From contig JANQEA010000008.1 of assembly GCA_028278555.1 (NCBI GenBank), positions 1 to 64,000 of the forward strand: 64,000 nt of DNA. The letters run 5' to 3'. The notes beneath the pieces were generated by a model. That model was not told the DNA's origin and made no database searches. It worked only from the letters and a program-made list of their open reading frames with translations. This document shows positions 40,750-49,076 of the stretch, one piece after another (within the stretch, counting starts at the first letter, position 1; the number at the start of each line of letters is the position of its first letter). The DNA comes from Candidatus Bipolaricaulota bacterium. GTDB lineage: Bacteria; Bipolaricaulota; Bipolaricaulia; UBA7950; UBA9294. Both the position numbers and the translations under genes were made by a program.

Positions 40750-41412
40750 ATGCCCACGAGCGAAGGAAGCGAGCGACTCGATCGGATCGCGGCGTACGTC
40801 GAGGAGGAGTATCGACGCTCCACCGAGGATATGGAGTGGCATCCGGTGTTCGGCGCCGCCTATCGCTGGGAGCACACGCTTCGAGTGGCTCAGTACGGGC
40901 GGACCATCGCCGAGGGCGAAGGGCTCGATGTGGAGCATGCGGTTGTTGCGTGCTTGCTTCACGACATCGCCTACTTCTTTGAGGATCAGGCAACCGACTG
41001 GAAGGACCACGGTCGTGTGGGGGCTCGGATTGCACGGCCGGTTCTCCTGGAAGCGGGCTTCTCCGAGACTGAGGCGGCGGAGATCTGCTACGCGATTGCC
41101 GTTCATGTTGACGGAGAGCCTGATGTGCTCCACCCGCACACGCCGCTCGCGGACCTCGTGAGCGATTCGGACAACGTCGATCGCTTCAGCGCCTATCGGT
41201 GCGCCTTGTGGTGCCAGACAGAGAAGGACGATTTCCAGGCGATGGCCGACATGCTGCGGCAGCGCATCGCAAGGCTGGAGCAGTATGCCGCGAAGAACCC
41301 GCTCGATACGGCGACCGGACAGCGTTTGTTTGCTGAGAAGGTCGACCTCCAGCTCACCTTCTTCCGATCGGTCGTCGATGATGCCGACCTCACGAAGCTT
41401 CCGTCGATCTAG
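40750..41412 (+). CDS. HD-domain metal-dependent phosphohydrolase
   Basis: 220 aa. HD fold with metal residues: His in WEHTLRVAQYG, the HD pair in CLLHDIAYFFED, and the distal Asp in LVSDSDNVDRF. An uncharacterised HD protein of the size of small (p)ppGpp-synthetase-unrelated HD hydrolases. AAAGGGA precedes the ATG. Neighbours on the + strand are unrelated; the substrate (probably a nucleotide) is not indicated. Confidence 0.82.
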   Translation: MPTSEGSERLDRIAAYVEEEYRRSTEDMEWHPVFGAAYRWEHTLRVAQYGRTIAEGEGLDVEHAVVACLLHDIAYFFEDQATDWKDHGRVGARIARPVLLEAGFSETEAAEICYAIAVHVDGEPDVLHPHTPLADLVSDSDNVDRFSAYRCALWCQTEKDDFQAMADMLRQRIARLEQYAAKNPLDTATGQRLFAEKVDLQLTFFRSVVDDADLTKLPSI

Positions 41413-41607
41413 GCTGAGCTCAGGCTCCCTGCGACTCCTGCCAATCCGCAGCATCCCTCACGGCCGCCAGTGCGGCGTGCCTTCCCGTCGGAGCAGCATG
41501 GACACCAACAGCCGCTCGGACGCCATTCCGGCGAAACAGGTGGAATCGCACCTTGCCCCACGCTGCGTGAGACAAGGTGCGACCCAGGCTTGGAATCGGA
41601 TTTCGAG

Positions 41608-42624
41608 CTAGTCGAGTGATCTCACGGTGATGTCGGTCCCGTCGCGGAGGAGCTTCTCGTAGAGAAGGTTCTGCCGGATCGTGACGTATCCGGCGCGCTC
41701 GTACACCTGGCTGGCTCCGGTCAGATTCTCGGAATCCATATCCAGCTCGACTGTCTGGAAGCGCCGGTCTTGGAGCGTTCGAGATACTTGATGCAGAAGG
41801 GCCAAGCCGATGCCTTGCCGGCGGTAGTCGGCCCTGACGCCGAAGCCTGCGAGGTAGGCGCGTGAGGTATCTCCCGCGATCTGCGGCTCGCAGATCGCGT
41901 AGCCGATCAGATCGTCGCCAGCACGGGCGACGAACCAGAGAGAGAGGTCAAGATCCTCGCCTTGCGAGTGGATCCATTCCTTCCACCCACGGAGCTCTTC
42001 CTCGAACGGTCGCTCGACCTGCCCCCAATGATCTCGGAAGACTTGTTGATCGAGGGCGACGAGGGCGGGAAGCTCCTCGAGGTCGAATGGAGGGACCACG
42101 ATCCCGTCAGGCCAGGCGGGCTTGGGGATCGATCCACCCAGGTCCGCCTGCATGCGGTGCTCGACGCGGACCCGGCGAAAACCGGCTCGTTCGTAGGCGG
42201 ACCATCGGTCTTCGTCTTCGATCGGCGCAGCGGCCTTGGCGTAGACCGAGACACCCTCGGGCGCCTTCCCGAGGACCAATTCGTCCTTTCGCGAGCACCA
42301 TCGGATCATCTCGTCCCAAAGGTGACTGTCGCTCGAGGCGTCCGGGTTCGTCGCGACCTGATAGGTGATCTCGACGAACGGCGCCCGCGGGTCGAGGACG
42401 CAGGCGAACCCGATCAGATTGCCGTCGTCACCGATGAAGAGCTGCGTATCGCGAGCGAGCTGGATTTCGTCTCCCTCCCAGTAGCGAGCAAGAGCCTCGA
42501 CCTGAACTTGGTTCTGCCCTCGTCTTCGTTGGGATCGCCGGTTGAGAAGATCGGCCACGAGCGAGACATCGGCCATCGTGGCCGGACGTGATGCGGATGC
42601 TTCTGACGCTGGTTCTCTATGCAC
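41608..42624 (-). CDS. Tandem-GNAT acetyltransferase, paralogue of the 58.6-kb gene
   Basis: 338 aa, GTG start with AGGAG six bases upstream. Two GNAT halves: a degenerate N-terminal one (LFIGDDGNLIGFACVLDP) and an active-looking C-terminal one (DLSLWFVARAGDDLIGYAIC ... LAGFGVRADYRRQGIGLALLHQ, acetyl-CoA loop RRQGIG, then DSENLTGASQVYERAGYV). Mycothiol-synthase-like layout, but no actinobacterial context. Closely related in plan to the GNAT at 58646-59647. Confidence 0.82.
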   Translation of the reverse strand: MHREPASEASASRPATMADVSLVADLLNRRSQRRRGQNQVQVEALARYWEGDEIQLARDTQLFIGDDGNLIGFACVLDPRAPFVEITYQVATNPDASSDSHLWDEMIRWCSRKDELVLGKAPEGVSVYAKAAAPIEDEDRWSAYERAGFRRVRVEHRMQADLGGSIPKPAWPDGIVVPPFDLEELPALVALDQQVFRDHWGQVERPFEEELRGWKEWIHSQGEDLDLSLWFVARAGDDLIGYAICEPQIAGDTSRAYLAGFGVRADYRRQGIGLALLHQVSRTLQDRRFQTVELDMDSENLTGASQVYERAGYVTIRQNLLYEKLLRDGTDITVRSLD

Positions 42625-42876
42625 TGTGTACTCCTAGGTTCAAGCGGTCCATCTACAGGATGGACACGACGCCGCGTGCGAACGATCGGGCCAAGGGGAA
42701 ACCGGTCGGAGATTGCAGCAGGGCCGGCTGGGATCCTTGGGGGGCGTTCGAGCACGCGCAAAAGGGCTTCGCATCTTGCGCAGTCGCCACTTCTAGGCAG
42801 TCACAGAAACACCCAGTGCTCGAGCCGACGCAGAACCGCCGGCTGAGTGATTGCGGGCACGATAGCCGCCGTGACG

Positions 42877-42913
42877 CGAGGATTCAAGGAGTTCGCATGC
42901 GCAGGAATCCTCG
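42877..42913. repeat. Inverted repeat in the 318-bp gap before the toroid protein gene
   Basis: CGAGGATTC (42877-42885) and GAATCCTCG (42905-42913). The gap 42625-42942 otherwise shows no gene; TAGACT at ~42929-42934 may be the -10 box of the next gene, which would make it nearly leaderless since no Shine-Dalgarno sequence precedes its ATG. Confidence 0.45.
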
Positions 42914-42942
42914 ATTGCGGCCCAACCGTGTAGACTGCTCCT

Positions 42943-43995
42943 ATGGCTACGAGCATTCCCGACATCACGATTCACTGGCTTTTGGGCGAGGACAACCCGC
43001 CGGTACGGTACCTGACGCTGGTGCACCTCCTTGGGAAATCTCTGAAGGTTGCCGAGGTGAAGGAGGCACAAGCTCGCCTGATGGACTACTCCGTGACCCG
43101 TGAGATTCTCGAGCATGGCGAGGAGTTCTGGTTCCCGGAAGGGAAGACCTTCGGAAAGAGCTACCAGAAATACAGAGGCCGCTTCTGGCAGATGATCTTC
43201 CTGGGACAGTTCCTGGCCGATGGACACGATCCTCAGATTGAGCCCGGCGTCGAGTCGATCCTCGCGAAGCGCGAGTTCAAGGACAGGCGAGGCCTGCAAT
43301 GCCTGACGGCCAACATCCTCGGTGCGGCGATGCGGCTCGGGTTCTCGGACCACCCGGTCGTCGTCGAAGAGAGGGAGGTGCTCGCCCGGCGGATCACCGA
43401 GGGCGGTGGGATTTGCTGCGAGGCGATGGGGTACTCGCTGCTCGAACGCTGCTATATGTGCATCCCCAAACTGCTCCTCTGCTTCGCCGAGATCCCCGAA
43501 GACGAACGCTCCGATGCTGTGAAGGAGGCGGTCGAGATCCTGGCGGGGAGCCTGCTTGGGAATCGGATTCACGTCTACGTGTCTGGCAATCGACAGGCTT
43601 GGCTCGACGTCCTGGCCGAGGCGCCCAAGAAGGATGAGCTTCCGGAGGGGGAGACCGTCAAGGCGTGGATCGCCGACCGGAAGCGCCGGTTCCTCGAGTC
43701 GAGTGGGTACGGCGAAAGAGTGCCGAAGCCGGGATGGCTCCGCTTCGGCTTCCCGCTGAACTACAATTCCGACATCCTCGAATCGCTGTTCGCGCTCAGC
43801 CGGGTTGACACGCCGATGAACTCGGCCTTGGAAGGGGCCCTCGACATCGTGCGGGAGAAGCGGACGGACGAGGGAACCTGGAAGCTCGAGAACTCGCTGA
43901 ATGGCAAGATGTGGGCCGACGTGGAGGAGAAGGGGAAGCCGAGCAAGTGGCTCACCCTGACCGCCCTCCGCGTCCTCGCGCATTTCGAAGGCTAG
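42943..43995 (+). CDS. Alpha/alpha-toroid (prenyltransferase-like repeat) protein
   Basis: 350 aa. Helical repeats of the squalene/prenyltransferase toroid type, clearest in the last third: LNYNSDILESLFALSRVDTP ... NSALEGALDIVREKRTDEGTW ... SKWLTLTALRVLAHF. Similar database proteins are often loosely called nitrogen fixation NifH-like, a misnomer. Cysteines occur in GGICCEAMGYSLLERCYMCIP (~150-170). No signal peptide; function unknown. No Shine-Dalgarno sequence before the ATG. Confidence 0.65.
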   Translation: MATSIPDITIHWLLGEDNPPVRYLTLVHLLGKSLKVAEVKEAQARLMDYSVTREILEHGEEFWFPEGKTFGKSYQKYRGRFWQMIFLGQFLADGHDPQIEPGVESILAKREFKDRRGLQCLTANILGAAMRLGFSDHPVVVEEREVLARRITEGGGICCEAMGYSLLERCYMCIPKLLLCFAEIPEDERSDAVKEAVEILAGSLLGNRIHVYVSGNRQAWLDVLAEAPKKDELPEGETVKAWIADRKRRFLESSGYGERVPKPGWLRFGFPLNYNSDILESLFALSRVDTPMNSALEGALDIVREKRTDEGTWKLENSLNGKMWADVEEKGKPSKWLTLTALRVLAHFEG

Positions 43996-44011
43996 AACTC
44001 ACCAGCCTCGT

Positions 44012-44050
44012 AGTCCTTCGGTGAGCGACTGAGACTCATCACGAAGGACT
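44012..44050. terminator. Likely terminator after the toroid protein gene
   Basis: AGTCCTTCG (44012-44020) and CGAAGGACT (44042-44050), perfect 9-bp arms with a 21-nt loop, 17 bp after the stop codon. Confidence 0.45.
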
Positions 44051-44106
44051 CCCTCTGGCTCGCCCGCACGAGGCAGCGATCTGGCGGGAGTGTGTATCAT
44101 GCGCAT

Positions 44107-44811
44107 ATGCCCGCTCGGATCCTGACGCTCAACCTGATGGTCAATCGCGAGATGCTTGACCCAGTTGCCCAGTGGTCGCGCTACTTCCGTGGCGTTCCGT
44201 TCGAAGCCGTCCACGTCCCCAGTGGAGAGGCGATTCCGGATCTCGGGAGCTTCACGCATTTGATCGTAAGCGGCTCCGAGGCCTCAACAACCGATCCGCA
44301 GCCGTGGATGGATACTTCGGCGGCTTGCATTCGAGAGGCGGCCGAGCAGGGGCTCGCGATCCTTGGCAACTGCTTCGGTCACCAGTTGCTCGTCTGGGGC
44401 CTGTCTGGGCCCGACTACACTAGACGTGCGCCCCTCCCTGAGGTTGGGTGGATTGAGGCAACCTCTGTCGAGGATGACCCTCTGCTGGCCGGTGTTTCGA
44501 GGGTATGGCACGCGTTCGCATTTCATTTGGACGAGGTTTGCGATCTCCCACCGCCGTGGAGGACGCTCGCCTCGAACAGCTCCTGCGCGCATCAGGTCAT
44601 CCGGTTCGGTGATGAACCGATCTGGGGGATCCAGCCGCATCCCGAGATCACTCCCGAGGAGGGAAAAGCTCTGCTGCTCGATGCCAAGCCGTTCGTCGAG
44701 GAGAGCATGCCTCAGCATTTGTCCCGCTTACAGGAGGCGATCGATCAGGAACCGCGCGATGATGCTGCCGCACGAACCATCGTTGGCAACTTCCTCTCGT
44801 ACGATTCCTGA
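44107..44811 (+). CDS. Class I glutamine amidotransferase, intact copy 2
   Basis: 234 aa from ATG 44107; TATCAT at 44095-44100 looks like a -10 box, so the message is almost leaderless (GTG 44092 is an alternative). Catalytic Cys in LGNCFGHQ, His-Glu in IQPHPEIT, and FTHLIVSGSEASTTDPQPW. It matches copy 1 at 32879 through ~210 residues and has the native C-terminus EAIDQEPRDDAAARTIVGNF. Stand-alone GATase1 proteins of this type (COG0518) donate ammonia or hydrolyse gamma-glutamyl compounds; the acceptor is unknown. Confidence 0.85.
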   Translation: MPARILTLNLMVNREMLDPVAQWSRYFRGVPFEAVHVPSGEAIPDLGSFTHLIVSGSEASTTDPQPWMDTSAACIREAAEQGLAILGNCFGHQLLVWGLSGPDYTRRAPLPEVGWIEATSVEDDPLLAGVSRVWHAFAFHLDEVCDLPPPWRTLASNSSCAHQVIRFGDEPIWGIQPHPEITPEEGKALLLDAKPFVEESMPQHLSRLQEAIDQEPRDDAAARTIVGNFLSYDS

Positions 44812-44843
44812 GCGGAATGCGGCTTCGCGCCCCAACCCAAACG

Positions 44844-45884
44844 CTATCGGACGCGCACCTCCAACGAGGTCAGACGAATACTCGTTCGCCCTGCTGCCGA
44901 AACCGCGATTTGCCCCAATCCAGAGATGTCGCTAGCGAAAACTGCGAGCTCCGTTCCATTGATGTAGGCAGTGACCCACGCGCCCTCACGGCGAAACGTG
45001 AGCGCGTAGCTGCTGCCCTGCACGTTCCCGCGAAGCTCGGGCATGTTGAGCGTGCCTTCTGTGCTTAGGCTGTGACGGACAATCCTCCCATGTGAGACCC
45101 AGGCTTCGTAGACCTGATAGCTAAGCACACCGTACCCATTGTCCGTGAGCACGAGCTCGAACTGGGAGAACTCGGTCCCGGGGTCCGCCACGGTAACCGA
45201 GAGCGAGAAGCTGTTACCGGTGATGATCGTGAACGACATATCGAGAAGGAAGTCCCCACCGATAGACACGGGGATCAGCTGACCAGGCCCCACCCATCTG
45301 CTCCCAACAGCGTGAAGCAAATAGCCGCCTCCATTTGGCTCTGCGGATCCTGCATCGCTCGCAACCGTGGGCCACCCCGTGAACTTCGCCCGCTGGACGG
45401 CTACGGCCTCCCAGAAACCGTCTCCCCCGGGGATCTCTACTCTGCTGATGGGGGAAGTCCCTCCTGTGGCTGTGGTGCTGGGTGTCTCCAGATCTGGCGT
45501 CGCTGCGGGGAGGAGATTGGCGATTCTTGGCGAGAGTTCGCCGCCGGTCTCCGCTGCAACCTGCTTGGCCACCTGAACGGTCAGGTAGTTGACGCAGTAC
45601 TCGATAGCCTCTTTGAGCTCCTGTTTGTAGACCGTGTCATTCTGCAGAGATTGAGGGTTTCGCTCCCAGTACGCATAGAGGTACATCAACGCGCGGATGT
45701 AGTCTTCGTCTTCGTACGCGTTGACTCCGTTGGTGATCAGTTCATCATCCGACAGGTATCCTGCCGCAGCGAATGAAGCCACACACAGGCCGATAGCGCA
45801 GACAAGCACGACGGCGCAATAGCGTTTCCATCTGGGCGGTACCTCCACGAGACATCCCCTCCGTTTCGCAGTCAACGACCGCAT
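44844..45884 (-). CDS. Exported protein with C-terminal laminin-G/DUF1080-like beta-sandwich
   Basis: 346 aa from ATG 45884 (AAGGAG overlaps the stop of the upstream gene); the longer frame to 45995 is not supported. Export signal RYCAVVLVCAIGLCVASFAAAG, then a helical TPR-like stretch (GVNAYEDEDYIRALMYLYAYWERNP), a Pro/Thr linker, and a beta-sandwich (~185-345) ending in VTAYINGTELAVFASDISGLGQIAV and TSIRLTSLEVRVR, as in concanavalin-like/3-keto-disaccharide-hydrolase (DUF1080) domains. Operon with the preceding membrane protein (8-bp gap). Function unknown. Confidence 0.65.
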   Translation of the reverse strand: MRSLTAKRRGCLVEVPPRWKRYCAVVLVCAIGLCVASFAAAGYLSDDELITNGVNAYEDEDYIRALMYLYAYWERNPQSLQNDTVYKQELKEAIEYCVNYLTVQVAKQVAAETGGELSPRIANLLPAATPDLETPSTTATGGTSPISRVEIPGGDGFWEAVAVQRAKFTGWPTVASDAGSAEPNGGGYLLHAVGSRWVGPGQLIPVSIGGDFLLDMSFTIITGNSFSLSVTVADPGTEFSQFELVLTDNGYGVLSYQVYEAWVSHGRIVRHSLSTEGTLNMPELRGNVQGSSYALTFRREGAWVTAYINGTELAVFASDISGLGQIAVSAAGRTSIRLTSLEVRVR

Positions 45885-45891
45885 CACGTCG

Positions 45892-46509
45892 CTACTCCTT
45901 GACCGAATTGGGGAACCCGAGGTTGGGCTTCTCGCCGAGCGATTCGTTTTGCTCGGCAACCGCAACACCCAATCCCGAGGTGTAGACGGCGGCATCTCGG
46001 ACGTAGGAAGTGTGTTTCGTGACGAGCGTCGCGATCATCAACGCCACGCCCAAGGCGATAAGAATGATCCCCGGCGAGGCTGTCTCCAGATGGCCCTTGA
46101 CGCCTCCCCCTTCGGCCCCAATCTTGGCAGGAGGTCCAGTCAGCTTCCCCAATGCGAACGCCGCACCGACCAGTGCCAAGATCATCCCGGTCACGAATCC
46201 AAGGTACTTGATCCAAACGCTCGACATGAGGATGACGCTCGCTTGGTGATAGCGTCGCTCGAGCGCTTCCAGCTCGAGCATAACCAGAGCCCGAGCTTCG
46301 AACGCCTCGAGCAGTTTCTCATCATCCTGGGCGTCGACCTCAGCCAAGATCTCGTAAGCAGAGCTGAAGTCCGCTGATGGAATCGTCCGGATGGTCCAAT
46401 GCAGGTAGAGGAGCTGCCCGAGCGTGATGACGAAGAAGAAGATCGTCAGCCCGATCACCATCCTCGACATCAGGGGAAGGAGTCGCTCCTGCCATGCTTC
46501 CTTGCTCAT
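45892..46509 (-). CDS. Membrane protein with three helices, unknown
   Basis: 205 aa. Helices at ~17-38 (MVIGLTIFFFVITLGQLLYLHW), ~96-118 (YLGFVTGMILALVGAAFALG) and ~145-165 (IILIALGVALMIATLVT). The segment between the first two, rich in Glu, Leu and Arg (DDEKLLEAFEARALVMLELEALERRY), is probably a coiled coil on the outer face. No family was recognised. Its stop overlaps the ribosome-binding site of the exported beta-sandwich protein, so the two are translated together and may form a complex. Confidence 0.6.
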   Translation of the reverse strand: MSKEAWQERLLPLMSRMVIGLTIFFFVITLGQLLYLHWTIRTIPSADFSSAYEILAEVDAQDDEKLLEAFEARALVMLELEALERRYHQASVILMSSVWIKYLGFVTGMILALVGAAFALGKLTGPPAKIGAEGGGVKGHLETASPGIILIALGVALMIATLVTKHTSYVRDAAVYTSGLGVAVAEQNESLGEKPNLGFPNSVKE

Positions 46510-46789
46510 GTCGCGATTCTGCCCTCCTCAGCCACGCCGCGGTCCAGAGCATCTATCTTTCTCAAAGGATTTGATAGTCATTTAATCACATGGGTTCTTC
46601 GGCGACAAGTCACACGTGAAACCGCTCGCCGGATGAGCCGGCTGACGGACGGTATCGTGTCGGGTATGATGACGTCGCTTCACCAACCGTCATCACATTG
46701 AACCAGACGAATCGCGCCATCCGCCGACATTCTGCCGGCACGAGATCCCTTCCAAGCATGAGACGCAATCGAAAGGAGATGTGAGACTC

Positions 46790-47590
46790 ATGTACGTCGA
46801 TACGCATCTGCATTTGGATGAACCGTGGCTGACCGATTCAGAGAAGCGTCAGAGAGTCATCGAGGATATCGCGGCCAACAAGATCCTGACCTTTGCCCAG
46901 TCGTGCGACCTGGCCTCGTATGAGAAGACGGTGGAATGGGCCGGGCAGTCGAAGTACGTGATCCCGTCCTTCGGGATTCTGCCGTGGTACGCGGACCAGT
47001 ACATGGACAGGCTGGACGAAGTGGCCAAGCTGTGTGAGACGGCGATCATGCTCGGGGAGATCGGACTCGATCTCGCCAGCAGCAGAAACGAAGCCACCAA
47101 GGAAGAGCAGCTGGCCCTTCTCGATGTGTTTGTCAAGGCATCGAAGACGCACGACATGATCCTGAATCTCCACTTCCGCGGGGGCATCGAGCCGGAGGGC
47201 TTCGAGGTCTTGAAACGCTCCGGCGTCAAGCGAGCCATCTTCCACTGGTACTCGGGAACGCTGGAGCTGATGGACGAGATCAACGAGGCGGGATTCTACT
47301 ACTCCATCGGGCAGACGAATCTGTCCAGGAGGCGGCCTGAGCAACGCGAGGAGATCACTCAGATGATCCGGAAGATCCCGGACGATCGTCTGCTGCTGGA
47401 GATCGACGTCCTGCCGAGAGATGCGGACGCTCTTCCTTCCATCATCTTCCCCCGAATCCTCGAAGACGTCGCCGAGATCAAGGGCATGAGCGTGGTTGAC
47501 GTTGAAGCCCTGAATCAGAAGAACGTCCGGGAACTTATCGGAGACAGCCCCAGGGTGAGCGAGATTTCTGACTTGCTGAAGCCGAGCTAG
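46790..47590 (+). CDS. TatD-like metal-dependent hydrolase
   Basis: 266 aa from ATG 46790 (GTG 46781 is possible, but AAAGGAG would then be too close). TIM-barrel amidohydrolase features: HxH in YVDTHLHLDEP, GEIGLDL, the metal His in LNLHFRGG and IFHWYSG, and LLLEIDVLP, where TatD proteins usually have LLETD. The changed last motif and divergent middle make it a distant TatD relative; nuclease activity is uncertain. The 280-bp region before it is AT-rich and holds no gene. Confidence 0.75.
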   Translation: MYVDTHLHLDEPWLTDSEKRQRVIEDIAANKILTFAQSCDLASYEKTVEWAGQSKYVIPSFGILPWYADQYMDRLDEVAKLCETAIMLGEIGLDLASSRNEATKEEQLALLDVFVKASKTHDMILNLHFRGGIEPEGFEVLKRSGVKRAIFHWYSGTLELMDEINEAGFYYSIGQTNLSRRRPEQREEITQMIRKIPDDRLLLEIDVLPRDADALPSIIFPRILEDVAEIKGMSVVDVEALNQKNVRELIGDSPRVSEISDLLKPS

Positions 47591-47613
47591 CCGAAGGGGG
47601 AGTCACTTCCCGC

Positions 47614-48069
47614 TTGGCTTCCGGCCGACCTGACCGTCATGCCGAGGATCGCGCCTGGGTTGAGGGGGGCGATGTTCAGGCGCAGCGTGCCCGGCTCGAT
47701 GCGATGATTCCCCGGCTGCTTCCTGAGGGGAAGGACTCCTCCGGCCACATCTTCCGTATCGGACGGACGACTGACGGCGCAGACGTCGCGTTCGTTTGGC
47801 TCGGCGCTGTACCCGGGATGCCGCCGGGCGTGAAGCTCTTGTTTGACATCTTTGTTGCTCCGGAGTACCGCCGAAAGGGCAACGCTCGAATTGCCTTGAC
47901 GCAGATGCTGGAGGAGCTGGCGTCCGGGGGAACGGAGGCTGTGATCCTCAATGCACGAGGCGACAACGAGCCCGCGTTGGCGCTCTACGAGAGTCTCGGC
48001 TTTGTCCGAACCGAGACCAGCGACGAAGGCAAGCAGGTCCAGATGATGCTGAAGCTGGACGACGCGTAG
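47614..48069 (+). CDS. GNAT-family acetyltransferase
   Basis: 151 aa from a TTG at 47614 (AAGGGGGAG upstream); the true start may differ. One GNAT domain: ADVAFVWLGAVPGM, LLFDIFVAPEYRRKGNARIALTQML (acetyl-CoA loop RRKGNA) and NARGDNEPALALYESLGFVRTET. Substrate unknown. It follows the TatD-like gene by 23 bp and may be co-transcribed. Confidence 0.78.
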   Translation: MASGRPDRHAEDRAWVEGGDVQAQRARLDAMIPRLLPEGKDSSGHIFRIGRTTDGADVAFVWLGAVPGMPPGVKLLFDIFVAPEYRRKGNARIALTQMLEELASGGTEAVILNARGDNEPALALYESLGFVRTETSDEGKQVQMMLKLDDA

Positions 48070-48161
48070 CTAAGACACAGTGCGGCAGGCCTTCTTCCCT
48101 TCCCGGCTGCTGGCTCCGGCACGGCGGACCGGCCGAAGAGTCCTACCCCGCGGTCAGAACG

Positions 48162-48206
48162 TCCGGGAGCTTCTTGGCCTGATCGACCTAGTACTCGGTC
48201 TCGACG
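48162..48206 (-). pseudogene. Relic 3' end of a DUF4332-type gene
   Basis: 45 bp with 43 identical to 49096-49140, the 3' end of the intact DUF4332 gene on the same strand. On the minus strand it reads VETEY-stop-VDQAKKLPD, against VETKYWVDQAKKLPD. The peptidase gene at 48285 lies between relic and intact copy. The rest of the 215-bp gap is unassigned. Confidence 0.75.
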
Positions 48207-48284
48207 GATCCACGACCGGCTGCGCGAGGGCAATCGAGCTTCATCGCAGCGCTGAGTGCCATCTGCTCTCCGCAAGGAGGGGGA

Positions 48285-49013
48285 ATGCTGAACGGCTACC
48301 TCAAGCTGGGCAACGAGCAGATCGATGTCCGATTCGCGAAGGGGGAGCGAGAATTCGCCGAGATGACGTTCGCGACTCTTGCCAAGGGACTCCCTCGGCT
48401 CCTGTCCTACTTCGAGATCTCAGGCGCCTTCCCGAAGGTTACGGCTGTACTCGTGCCCGATCGCGACGAGTTCGATCGGCTCGTCCGCGACCTGCTGCTC
48501 GTAGAAATCGAGATTCCTTCCCACCCAGCCCGAATCGCACAGCCGCAACGTACCGACTTGGTCATTCTCTCGCCTTCAGCCTACGCCGAGCATTCGACGT
48601 TCATGTATGTTCCGGATGAGTTTCGGCGACTGCTCGTGCACGAACTTGTCCACATGGTTGAGGAGTTCTTGAGCCCCGACATCGAGGCGAGTCCCAGGTG
48701 GTGGAGCGAAGGACTCGCCGTCCACTTCTCGGAGCAGGCGCGCTACGAGGACGGCTTCCGACGAACAGCGCTCGATGGCATCGCGGCAGGCGTGATCCCT
48801 GCCCTGGTCGAGGTCACAGCAGATGCAAGGCTGGCCTACGATTGGGGTTGGACGATCATCGCATTCATCGAAGCCGAGTACGGCAAGGAGATGATCCTTC
48901 GCATCGTCAAGGAATGCTCCGGCGGTGAGGTGCTCGCTTTCATCGACGACCAGATCGATATGATGGAGCAGCGATGGCGTGCGTGGCTGCTGAGTCAGGG
49001 CCATCTCGCCTAG
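48285..49013 (+). CDS. Gluzincin (peptidase MA-like) metalloprotease
   Basis: 242 aa. HELVH at 119-123 gives the HExxH zinc site, and Glu142 in WWSEGLAVHF, 19 residues on, is the third ligand, the spacing of gluzincin/MA-like peptidases. No signal peptide. AAGGAGGGGG precedes the ATG. It is bordered by direct repeats of the 3' end of the convergent DUF4332 gene, which suggests cargo insertion. Substrate unknown. Confidence 0.78.
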   Translation: MLNGYLKLGNEQIDVRFAKGEREFAEMTFATLAKGLPRLLSYFEISGAFPKVTAVLVPDRDEFDRLVRDLLLVEIEIPSHPARIAQPQRTDLVILSPSAYAEHSTFMYVPDEFRRLLVHELVHMVEEFLSPDIEASPRWWSEGLAVHFSEQARYEDGFRRTALDGIAAGVIPALVEVTADARLAYDWGWTIIAFIEAEYGKEMILRIVKECSGGEVLAFIDDQIDMMEQRWRAWLLSQGHLA

Positions 49014-49076
49014 CCTCTCCACTGGCTCCTCAGCGAGTGGTACTGCCCGATCGCGTCATGCGGAACGAGAAGACGA

